A DNA stretch of 21,456 nucleotides from Nitrospira sp. UBA2083. GTDB lineage: Bacteria > Nitrospirota > Nitrospiria > Nitrospirales > Nitrospiraceae. The stretch lies in the NCBI GenBank assembly GCA_002331625.1, contig DCZN01000066.1:1-21456 (forward strand), given 5' to 3'. Under the pieces are notes generated by a model that was given only the letters and a program-made list of their open reading frames with translations, was not told the origin of the DNA and did not search any database. Position numbers and translations under genes: made by a program. Of the stretch, positions 7,803 through 14,668 are shown piece after piece (position 1 is the stretch's first letter; each line of letters begins with the position of its first letter).

Positions 7803-8420
7803 ATGAGCCGATCAACTGCTTCTGATCAATCCGTTGCCACACATCGTAGTCAAGCAGAGAACGTAGTGAGGGACCATGCCGCGTCGCATCCTGACGATCC
7901 ATCAGCCAGCGGCAATCTGGATAAGATTCGCGACATCCTCTTTGGGGCACAGGCGCGCGAGCATGATCGTCGGTTTGCACAATTAGAACAACACTTGATT
8001 CGTGAAGCCAGCGATCTTCGCACGGACCTTAAACGCCGGTTTGAGAGTCTCGAACTCTATATCAAGAAGGAGGTCGAGGCGCTGACGAACCGGTTGACGA
8101 AGGAGCAGGATGTTCGAGGAGAGTCTGTGACGAAACTGACGCAGGATCTCACCCGCTTGGCTGCGTCCCTGGAAGCGAAAGCGAGTCAACTCGAACAACA
8201 GGCGAATCAAGCCCAGTCCCATGTGCTGCAACAATTGACCGCACGCACAAGTGAACTGGCTGATGATGTTCGTGCTCGACATGCTGAAACCACATCGGCT
8301 CTCGACCAGGCGGTCCGCGACTTACGTGGTGAAAAGACAGATCGTGCCGCGCTCGCAGCAATCTTGATGGAAGCGTCCAAGCGACTATCCGATGATGGGG
8401 CCTCTTCGACTCGGGCTTGA
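7803..8420 (+). CDS. Coiled-coil protein, first gene of the GTPase module
   Basis: 205 residues, no signal peptide or membrane segment. From about residue 38 it is nearly all helix with heptad patterns (KIRDILFGAQ, then RFAQLEQHLI, RFESLELYIKKEVEAL, KLTQDLTRLAASLEAKASQLEQ). It ends in EKTDRAALAAILMEASKRLSDD. The first ~35 residues look disordered. From memory, proteins with the blocks DKIRDILFG, LYIKKE and KTDRAALA sit beside OmpA-domain and small-GTPase genes in other phyla, but I cannot verify this here. The start is supported by GAGGTG five bases upstream. The next gene follows after 107 bases. A scaffold or effector role in the same system is inferred from position only. Confidence 0.75.
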   Translation: MSRSTASDQSVATHRSQAENVVRDHAASHPDDPSASGNLDKIRDILFGAQAREHDRRFAQLEQHLIREASDLRTDLKRRFESLELYIKKEVEALTNRLTKEQDVRGESVTKLTQDLTRLAASLEAKASQLEQQANQAQSHVLQQLTARTSELADDVRARHAETTSALDQAVRDLRGEKTDRAALAAILMEASKRLSDDGASSTRA

Positions 8421-8527
8421 GTCGACCTCGTCTCTCCTGTTGCCTTGGCGGCATGGGCCCTGCGGTTTCGGGGCGAGCCTCACGGTCGTTCATTTGTCAT
8501 GATCGTGCATGACGGTGGTGTTGCGAC

Positions 8528-10261
8528 ATGTCTACCGACCCCCATAGACCCCGCCACGATTCTCGAACGTCTGAAGGACTCACGTCCGTAGACAAAGACT
8601 GGGCGGAATTACGCACGCTGTTGCTGGCTCCGGAGCAGACGCAACTCGATGAACTCCGTGATCGACTCGATAACCGGGCCGTGCAGCCTCGCGACATCAG
8701 TCACGTGCTCCCCGAGGCATTCGCCATGCGCGGCGAACGCGATCAGCAACTTTCCAGTGTTCTCACTCCCTATGTCGAAAACGGCTTCGTCGCGGCCGTG
8801 CGGAAATCACCACGCGCCATCGTCGACGCCATTGCCCCGATCATGGGCCCGGCCATCAGGCAGGCGATCGCTCGTGCGCTCCAGAGCATGACGGAGTCCT
8901 TCAACCACTCGTTGGATGAAAGCCTGTCCCTCCGTGGGCTTCAATGGCGACTGGAAGCCTGGCGCACCGGACGACCGTTTGCAGAGGTCGTCCTGCTCCA
9001 TCGACTTCAATATCGCGTAGACCAGGTGTTTCTCATCCATCGGGAAACGGGGCTGCTGCTCCATCATGTGGCAGCAGAGAAGGTTGTTGTGCAGGATCAA
9101 CAAGTTCTGTCCGGCATGCTGACCGCTATTCAACAGTATGTGCGGGAATCGTTCGGGGCCGCCCAGGATCAAACGCTCAACCAGTTTCAAGTCGGCGACT
9201 GGACGGTCTGGATCGAACAAGGATCCCAGGCCTACTTAGCCTGTGTTATTCGAGGAACCCCTCCGGCAAACCTGAGAGAGGAGGTCCACGATGTCCTGGA
9301 TCGCATCCATGCCGAGTACGCCGAGGCGTTGGGAGAATTTGACGGGGACCCTGCGCCATTTCAGGGTCTGCATTCTCACCTCGAGGACTGTGTTCAGGCG
9401 CAGTATGAATCACCTCAACCGCCAAGCGCACTCAAACTGTGGATTCTTGGGGGTGCCGTTCTCCTTGCGGCTTTGTGGTGGGCCTGGACGTCGTATCAAG
9501 CGCATGCGCGGTGGTCTCATCTCCTTACGCAGCTCAAGGCTGAGCCAGGTCTTGTCGTCACAAATGAGAGATCGCGGTGGGGCGACTATCGCCTAGAAGG
9601 GTTGCGTGACCCCCTCGCAAAAGATCCGTTGGAGCTGATCCGTGAAGCTGGTATCGATCCGTCAACCGTGACGACCCTGTGGGCTCCCTTTTACGCGCTG
9701 GACCCACCACTCATCGTGACCAGAGCGCACTCAGTGTTACAGCCCCCTCGGACCGTCCAGTTGCACCTAGACGGAGGTACGCTGGTAGCCACCGGATCGG
9801 CACCGATCGAATGGGCGAAGGAAACGAGGCGGATGGCGACTTTGCTACCGGGGATTACCCAGTACCGTGACGAGGATCTCCTTACAGTATCCATCTCCGA
9901 TCTCCTGACTCGGATCAATCGAACCGTGATTCACTTTACGCCCGGCTCGGCGAGTATTGACCCATCAGAGCAGCTAGAGCTGAATGCTGTTGCAGTGATG
10001 GTACGAGATCTGGCTCAAGCGGTGTCTCAGTCCGGTCAACGTGTGAGACTAGAGATACTCGGGTCGACTGATGAGACAGGTTCGATTGCACTGAATGTCC
10101 AACTCAGCAAACAACGAGCCGAGGCGGTTCTCGCGGTCCTTAGAAGCGAACACCTTGGCCTCGTTCCGACGATCACGATTCGTAACGCTGATCAGCGGAT
10201 TGTGACGCTTCACGCGTCAATCGAACCCCTCGATCAGGAACCAGCGATTGTTCGGCCATGA
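8528..10261 (+). CDS. Membrane protein: roadblock/longin-like cytoplasmic part, BON-like and OmpA domains in the periplasm
   Basis: 577 residues. Residues 1-300 lack a signal peptide and should be cytoplasmic; about 155-275 (RVDQVFLIHRETGLLLHHVA ... GDWTVWIEQGSQAYLACVIRG) has the strand-helix pattern of roadblock/longin-type domains. One membrane helix lies at about 302-323. In the periplasm, about 405-450 resembles a BON domain (LHLDGGTLVATGSAP, LLPGITQY). Residues 465-555 are an OmpA C-terminal domain with TDETGSIALN and LSKQRAEAV; Asp515 and Arg530 stand where diaminopimelate-binding residues are expected. So it could bind peptidoglycan and pass a signal inward. Its stop overlaps the GTPase start (ATGA). 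The ribosome site is weak. OmpA and membrane calls are firm, the roadblock and BON calls tentative. Confidence 0.8.
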   Translation: MSTDPHRPRHDSRTSEGLTSVDKDWAELRTLLLAPEQTQLDELRDRLDNRAVQPRDISHVLPEAFAMRGERDQQLSSVLTPYVENGFVAAVRKSPRAIVDAIAPIMGPAIRQAIARALQSMTESFNHSLDESLSLRGLQWRLEAWRTGRPFAEVVLLHRLQYRVDQVFLIHRETGLLLHHVAAEKVVVQDQQVLSGMLTAIQQYVRESFGAAQDQTLNQFQVGDWTVWIEQGSQAYLACVIRGTPPANLREEVHDVLDRIHAEYAEALGEFDGDPAPFQGLHSHLEDCVQAQYESPQPPSALKLWILGGAVLLAALWWAWTSYQAHARWSHLLTQLKAEPGLVVTNERSRWGDYRLEGLRDPLAKDPLELIREAGIDPSTVTTLWAPFYALDPPLIVTRAHSVLQPPRTVQLHLDGGTLVATGSAPIEWAKETRRMATLLPGITQYRDEDLLTVSISDLLTRINRTVIHFTPGSASIDPSEQLELNAVAVMVRDLAQAVSQSGQRVRLEILGSTDETGSIALNVQLSKQRAEAVLAVLRSEHLGLVPTITIRNADQRIVTLHASIEPLDQEPAIVRP

Positions 10262-10779
10262 TGCAGAAGAAGATCTGCATGTTGGGTGGATTCGCCGTGG
10301 GCAAGACCAGCCTCGTTCGACGATTCGTGACCAACGTGTTTTCGGATCACTATCAGACCACGATTGGGGTCACCGTGGAGAAAAAATGTGTCACGGTCGA
10401 CAATCGGGAACTCACGCTGATCCTGTGGGATCTGTATGGAGAGGACGAATTTCAACATGTACGGGAATCGTATCTGCGTGGCTCATCCGGTTACATTTTG
10501 GTGATGGACGGCACCAGGAGAGCCACATTGGACACGGCACTCGTACTCCAACAGACTGTGGTGAAAGCGGTTGGCGCGGTGCCCTTCGTCTCGATCATCA
10601 ATAAGTCGGATCTTCGATCTGACTGGGAGATCGATGAGGCAGCTATTGAACAATTGCGGGAACGTGGGTGGACGGTGCTCATCGGCAGCGCGAAGCTCGG
10701 CCAGGGAGTCGAAGAATTATTCGGTCGTCTCGCCACTCAGATGATGAGTCCATCGCCTCCCCCTGGGATGTGTCCATGA
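10258..10779 (+). CDS. Ras/Rab-like small GTPase
   Basis: 173 residues, a single G domain. The five motifs are all present: G1 GGFAVGKTSL (10-19), G2 Thr34/Thr35 in YQTTIGV, G3 WDLYGEDEF (57-65), G4 NKSD (115-118) and G5 GSAK (143-146). This matches eukaryote-like Rab/Ras GTPases found in bacteria, not Era or Obg types. The residue after DLYG, where Ras has catalytic Gln61, is Glu62, so GTP hydrolysis may be slow without a partner. No lipid-anchor motif or membrane helix is seen. The ATG overlaps the upstream stop by four bases and its own stop overlaps the next start the same way, so all three genes are translationally linked. The natural partner is the upstream membrane protein. Confidence 0.88.
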   Translation: MMQKKICMLGGFAVGKTSLVRRFVTNVFSDHYQTTIGVTVEKKCVTVDNRELTLILWDLYGEDEFQHVRESYLRGSSGYILVMDGTRRATLDTALVLQQTVVKAVGAVPFVSIINKSDLRSDWEIDEAAIEQLRERGWTVLIGSAKLGQGVEELFGRLATQMMSPSPPPGMCP

Positions 10780-12578
10780 CCAGCCCACTCCGTCATTCCG
10801 ACCCATCTGATCATTCGCTTTTCAATCATGTGCTGTCGGCGCTGGATATCGTGGTCTTTGAATACGATGAGAATTCAGGAACCTTTCAGCTCCAGGGGGC
10901 TCCACCTGGATGGTGGACCCAGTGCTTTGGTCCGGAGCGCGATGCCTCGTTGGACCTTCATCGATGTTCTCCCTTCTTACGGGACTATTTGGCCGATCCC
11001 CACCCTGTCTGGGAGGGGCAGTCCGACAGGCTTGAAAAGTCTGGTCCATGGACAGAATCTGATCGACAGGGAGGGACCATGACGTTGGAGGCCTCCCTTC
11101 TCTCTATTGGCTCTCGGAAGCTGGTGCTCATCGAACGGTTGGGGCTCGATTTTGAGGACATGCGATCCATTGTTCAGCGGGCCCGCGAACGGATGCTTGC
11201 CGAAGACCGCACCGCTAAGGTTCATCGCACCACGCAGACGCGGTTGATCGGTCAGTTGGAGGCGAGCGAGCGCACAAAGGACGATGCTCTGGCTCTGCTT
11301 CAGCATCTGGGGATCACGGCACTGGTCTTGGACGAGCGCCGGCACGTGACGTTTGCGACCGATCGCGCGCTTGCGTTGCTCGGAATTGAATCCTCCACTG
11401 TGGTCGGTCAGGCTTGGGAACGGGTGCTTCCCTTCCAGGAGCACGATTGCCAGTTGGTGCAGCACCTGCTCGCTGGCGCTTCGCACACAGGGTCGGGCGG
11501 GCCATTTTGTCTTGATGGAGCTCGTCCGAAGTGGGTTGAGGTGGACATCCATCGAGACCCACGTCATCCGGATCGGCGCATCATAGTGTTACATGATCGC
11601 ACGGAGGTTCAGACGCTCCGCCAGGCGCTCACTGAACAGGCGTCTTTTTATGACCTGGTGGGAAAAAGCCCGGCCATGCTTCGAGTCTATCAACTTGTGC
11701 GAGACGTGGCCCAGGTCGATACGACCGTGCTGATCGAGGGAGAAACTGGGACTGGGAAGGAACTCATTGCTCGAGCCATCCATTCATCCAGCGGGAGAAA
11801 GCACAAGCCGTTCATCGCCGCCAATTGCGCAGGGTTGACCGACTCCATCTTGACCAGCCAGCTTTTTGGCCACAAGCGGGGCGCCTTTACGGGAGCGGTG
11901 AATGACCAAGAAGGATTGTTTGAAGCTGCAGAAGGGGGAACACTGTTCCTAGATGAAATCGGCGATATCCCGCCCAATGTCCAGACGGCGCTGCTGCGTG
12001 TCTTGCAGGAGAAGGAAATCACTCGACTCGGAGAAGCCAAGCCGCGCAAAGTCAATGTCCGTGTCGTGGCAGCGACGCATCATAATCTGAGTGAAGACGT
12101 CGTTCGGGGCTCATTTCGAGCAGATTTGTTGTACCGGATTCGGATCGCCAGAATTCATCTTCCTGCCATCCGTGAACGACGGGAGGATATTCCCCTACTC
12201 GCTCAAGCGTTTCTCAGCCAGGTCTGCACCGCGACCCGGAAGACGGTTGACCGTCTGGCCCCGGAGACGTTGCGCCGGCTCATGAGCTATCCATGGCCGG
12301 GGAACGTTCGCGAGCTGAGAAGTGCCATCGAATTCTCGGTCATCAGCTGCAAAGGAAACGAGGTTCTTCCTGCCGATCTCCCCCCGGAAATCGTTGAATC
12401 TCAGGTCCAGGCAAGCCCTTCGGTGGTGATCCAGCTGGTGGATCGGGACGAAAAGTCTCGGCTGCTTGCGGCACTTTCTGATGCCAAAGGTAATCGGACT
12501 GAGGCCGCCAAACGACTGGGAGTCAGTCGGGCGACATTCTATCGACGGCTTGTCGAGCTCGATATCCATCCTCAGTAA
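10776..12578 (+). CDS. Sigma-54-dependent transcription activator (NtrC family) with PAS-like sensors
   Basis: 600 residues. The N-terminal ~120 residues are a divergent sensor part (possibly PAS-like). A second PAS-like region lies at about 165-275 (HLGITALVLDERRHVTFATDRAL). The AAA+ domain covers about 292-520, with Walker A GETGTGKE (322-329), the sigma-54 contact loop GAFTGA (369-374), Walker B GTLFLDE (388-394) and WPGNVREL (507-514). A Fis-type helix-turn-helix ends the protein (about 560-595, GNRTEAAKRLGVSRATFYRRL). No receiver domain is present, so activity should be set by the PAS-like regions or a bound protein. The ATG at 10776 overlaps the GTPase stop (ATGA); an upstream in-frame ATG at 10668 lies inside the GTPase gene. 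Phased dyads and a sigma-54-like promoter lie just downstream. Confidence 0.92.
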   Translation: MTSPLRHSDPSDHSLFNHVLSALDIVVFEYDENSGTFQLQGAPPGWWTQCFGPERDASLDLHRCSPFLRDYLADPHPVWEGQSDRLEKSGPWTESDRQGGTMTLEASLLSIGSRKLVLIERLGLDFEDMRSIVQRARERMLAEDRTAKVHRTTQTRLIGQLEASERTKDDALALLQHLGITALVLDERRHVTFATDRALALLGIESSTVVGQAWERVLPFQEHDCQLVQHLLAGASHTGSGGPFCLDGARPKWVEVDIHRDPRHPDRRIIVLHDRTEVQTLRQALTEQASFYDLVGKSPAMLRVYQLVRDVAQVDTTVLIEGETGTGKELIARAIHSSSGRKHKPFIAANCAGLTDSILTSQLFGHKRGAFTGAVNDQEGLFEAAEGGTLFLDEIGDIPPNVQTALLRVLQEKEITRLGEAKPRKVNVRVVAATHHNLSEDVVRGSFRADLLYRIRIARIHLPAIRERREDIPLLAQAFLSQVCTATRKTVDRLAPETLRRLMSYPWPGNVRELRSAIEFSVISCKGNEVLPADLPPEIVESQVQASPSVVIQLVDRDEKSRLLAALSDAKGNRTEAAKRLGVSRATFYRRLVELDIHPQ

Positions 12579-12693
12579 TTTCTACCTGCCCCCATCGGTC
12601 TCGCCGAATTTCTAGAATACGCAACCAATTACGGGGATTCCGCTCGTTGTCTTCGTCATCATCAACGGTGCTCAGTTCAAAAGCGCACACCAC

Positions 12694-12752
12694 TGTCTCA
12701 CCCTAGAGAAGGTCTGTCTCAGATAAGACACCTTTCTGTATCACATGACACA
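12694..12752 (+). promoter_or_regulatory. Three phased dyads, candidate activator binding sites
   Basis: Three 16-base elements start at 12694, 12715 and 12737, that is 21 and 22 bases apart (two helical turns). The second is TGTCTC-AGAT-AAGACA and the third TGTATC-ACAT-GACACA; each has arms matching at five of six positions. The first, TGTCTC-ACCC-TAGAGA, keeps the left arm and matches at four of six. They lie 75-150 bases upstream of the sigma-54-like promoter, the usual place for enhancer sites of NtrC-type activators. Confidence 0.62.
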
Positions 12753-12826
12753 GTTGTTACGGACTGAGTTACCGGTAGGCTCGCCGAAACACCCGATAGT
12801 CACAGGAATCTCGCACCTCCTTGCCG

Positions 12827-12842
12827 TGGCACGAGGATTGTT
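12827..12842 (+). promoter_or_regulatory. Sigma-54-type promoter
   Basis: TGGCACG (12827-12833), four bases, then TTGTT (12838-12842). This is the -24/-12 arrangement TGGCACG-N4-TTGCW with correct spacing and one change, T for C in the GC of the -12 box. The position right after a sigma-54 activator gene and upstream of a gene on the same strand supports it. Confidence 0.62.
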
Positions 12843-12928
12843 ACTACTCCGGTGACGTGTGAAGGCCATCATGCTCATGAGACGCGCGTCAACGCCACGC
12901 CGGCTAGGATTAGAGAAAGGATGTCGAT

Positions 12929-13264
12929 ATGACTGCTCAGGGACTGCTTGTCGAGGGGCCGAACGGAGAAGACTATTTGCTCACGACCGAACCTCATCTC
13001 GGGAAGGAGACGCATCGACTTGTGGTGCGGAAAAAACTCAACGGTCGATGGACACAGGTGGACAGTGTTCAGGAATCGGCCTGTCGAGAATCACTGATCG
13101 GGGCGTTCGTCGACTTTTTTGTCGATCTCTGCAGAGTGCTGAACTCGCCGGATCCGAAACCAGCCGCCGAGGTCGTGCCTCTTCGGCCATCGGCAGCTAG
13201 GCGGGTGCGATCGACCCAGCCTCGGGTGGTTACAGGGGTAGCGACGGATCGGCATGACCACTAA
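12929..13264 (+). CDS. Hypothetical protein, likely first gene behind the sigma-54 promoter
   Basis: 111 residues, not recognised. The first ~75 residues look folded (GPNGEDYLLTTEPHLGKETHRLVVRKKLNGRW, then a hydrophobic helix GAFVDFFVDLCRVL at about 58-71). The last ~35 are basic and probably disordered. No signal peptide and no metal motif. The ATG is preceded by GAAAGGA seven bases upstream. It is the first gene after the sigma-54-like promoter and would be the first candidate target of the activator. Confidence 0.65.
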   Translation: MTAQGLLVEGPNGEDYLLTTEPHLGKETHRLVVRKKLNGRWTQVDSVQESACRESLIGAFVDFFVDLCRVLNSPDPKPAAEVVPLRPSAARRVRSTQPRVVTGVATDRHDH

Positions 13265-13329
13265 CCCACATGGAATCAGGAGTAGCACCATTGCGGGAAC
13301 GCGCAGTGGAGATGACGAGAAGAGTCTTT

Positions 13330-13347
13330 CATCGGAGACCTCCGATG
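13330..13347 (+). repeat. Perfect inverted repeat covering a ribosome site and start codon
   Basis: CATCGGAG (13330-13337), two bases, CTCCGATG (13340-13347). The left arm contains the GGAG ribosome site and the right arm ends with the ATG of the next gene. In RNA this would fold with both start signals paired; in DNA it could be a dimer binding site. Confidence 0.7.
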
Positions 13348-13587
13348 CGCTGTAAGCGATGCGATGGTCTGATGGTCGTAGAGGTGAGCGTCGAAGAAGA
13401 ACTCGAAGAACAAGAGGCAGGGCGAGGAGCGCTCCGGTGCATCAATTGTGGGGCCATGGTGAATGTGAGGATGCTCAAGAATCTAGCGGCCCAACGTACT
13501 GAGCAACTGACGTCGACGAAGTCACATTGTACTCACCCACGGCAATCCGAAGGTAGATTCTCCATGGGTATGGGGCGAGCACTATGA
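13345..13587 (+). CDS. Small zinc-ribbon protein
   Basis: 80 residues from the chosen ATG. MRCKRC at the start and CINC at about 32-35 give a four-cysteine zinc ribbon, with an acidic linker (VEEELEEQE) between. A basic, Ser/Thr-rich tail follows. From memory, short proteins beginning MRCKRCxGLMVVE are common unknowns in Nitrospira-like genomes. In-frame ATGs at 13270 and 13312 would lengthen it, but neither has a usable ribosome site, whereas GGAG at 13334-13337 is seven bases from 13345. That site and the ATG lie inside a perfect inverted repeat, so translation may be controlled, or the upstream starts may be used after all. Function unknown. Confidence 0.62.
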   Translation: MRCKRCDGLMVVEVSVEEELEEQEAGRGALRCINCGAMVNVRMLKNLAAQRTEQLTSTKSHCTHPRQSEGRFSMGMGRAL

Positions 13588-13738
13588 ACCGAGGGAGAAA
13601 AAGTGTCAGGGTATCCAGCAGCGGGCCATCACTCTGGTACCACAGACAATCCAGTCCGGGCCGATGTGTCTTTATGAAGCGAAGTACTTATTTCCTCAGA
13701 GGCGAATGCCTTGGAAGAGGGTTCACAGGAGCTAAGCT

Positions 13739-14443
13739 ATGGAACTCTGGCAGAGCGGGGAATCTTGGATGCAGAAAACAATCAGACCTCAACATCCCAT
13801 CCGTGTGTTGGTGATCGATGATTCCAGTCTGGCACTTCACGGACTTCGTGCCTTCTTCTCAGGAAGCCGCCATATCCAAATCGTTGGCGTCGCAAGCACA
13901 CGGTCGGAGGCACTTCATGCCGTCCAGGCCAATTCCCCTGATGTCGTCATGTTGGAGGTTCGAGTAGGACACGAGAGCGGGATCGATCTCTGCGTGGCGA
14001 TTCGGGAGGCTCATCCCAATGTCGGGGTCCTCTTCTTCACCACACATGACGATAAGGACACTCTTCGGTCAGCGATTATGGCCGGGGCACAAGGCTATCT
14101 GTTGAAGAGCGCGACTGCCGAATCCATTACGAAGAGTATAGAAATTGTGGCCAGCGGCAACGCGATTATGGACCAACGGCTCACGCAACAAGTCATCGGG
14201 TGGCTTCAAAAGGGAAGTCCGCGTGTACAAGATGGCTCCAAGCCAGCCTGCTCACACGAAGACCTGAAGGTCTTGTCCTTGGTGGCCGCTGGGAAGACGA
14301 ATAAAGAAATCGGACAAGAACTGAACGTCCCGTCAACGGTTGTGGCTTCCCGGCTGCAGAAGATCTATAAGCGCCTGCGCATATCAAGGCGATCTGAAGC
14401 TGCGCGGTACTATGCCGATCTTGAGAGGACATCACGGCAGTGA
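13739..14443 (+). CDS. NarL/FixJ-family response regulator with Glu at the phospho-acceptor site
   Basis: 234 residues. The receiver domain covers about 20-140: acidic pair Asp27-Asp28 in VIDDSS, switch Thr101/Thr102 in LFFTTHDD and Lys123 in YLLKSA. The phospho-acceptor position, normally Asp in DVVLLDVRLP, reads DVVMLEVRVGHESG, so it is Glu73 (codon GAG). A LuxR-type helix-turn-helix follows at about 172-228 (VLSLVAAGKTNKEIGQELNVP). The protein likely binds DNA without normal phosphorylation; Glu often mimics the phosphorylated state. No sensor kinase gene is beside it. The ATG follows AGGAG by seven bases; a second ATG at 13769 is possible. Confidence 0.9.
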   Translation: MELWQSGESWMQKTIRPQHPIRVLVIDDSSLALHGLRAFFSGSRHIQIVGVASTRSEALHAVQANSPDVVMLEVRVGHESGIDLCVAIREAHPNVGVLFFTTHDDKDTLRSAIMAGAQGYLLKSATAESITKSIEIVASGNAIMDQRLTQQVIGWLQKGSPRVQDGSKPACSHEDLKVLSLVAAGKTNKEIGQELNVPSTVVASRLQKIYKRLRISRRSEAARYYADLERTSRQ

Positions 14444-14587
14444 TCGAACGATTCCCTCCAGGTCGGACCGTCATCGGCTTGTGAGAAACACTCAGTTTTC
14501 AACGCGCCATATCAGCGGCTCTTGCGCAATGTTCGCTCCATGGTCAGCGCACGAGAAGAATCACGGGATGTATCGGACTCAAATCTA

Positions 14588-14616
14588 TTGCAGTGTCGAT
14601 ATAAACGAGGTATACC
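14588..14616 (+). promoter_or_regulatory. Candidate promoter of the DUF481 gene
   Basis: TTGCAG (14588-14593), a 17-base spacer and TATACC (14611-14616), 52 bases before the start codon at 14669. The end of the -10 box runs into a perfect palindrome, CCCCTAGGGG (14615-14624), which could be an operator. The assignment rests on pattern and spacing. Confidence 0.5.
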
Positions 14617-14668
14617 CCTAGGGGCAACCAACCCTAACGGAAGTACTTAGACATACGAAGGAGGGTCA

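Larger units (their letters stand above)
12579..12928 (+). other. 350-base regulatory intergenic region
   Basis: No gene is seen. The region contains three phased dyads (12694-12752) and a sigma-54-like promoter (12827-12842). The leader from the promoter to the next ATG is about 75 bases. No clear terminator for the activator gene was found before the dyads. Confidence 0.7.

Noticed and set aside
10668..10775. 36-codon upstream extension of the activator gene
   Set aside because: Lies wholly inside the GTPase gene; the ATGA overlap at 10776 is the natural start.
10977..11567. 196-codon minus-strand frame
   Set aside because: Antisense shadow of the sigma-54 activator; the plus-strand product is unambiguous.
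13584..13814. 76-codon frame starting with an ATGA overlap to the zinc-ribbon gene
   Set aside because: Runs into the response regulator gene in another frame, composition is unlike a folded protein, and the regulator has its own good ribosome site.
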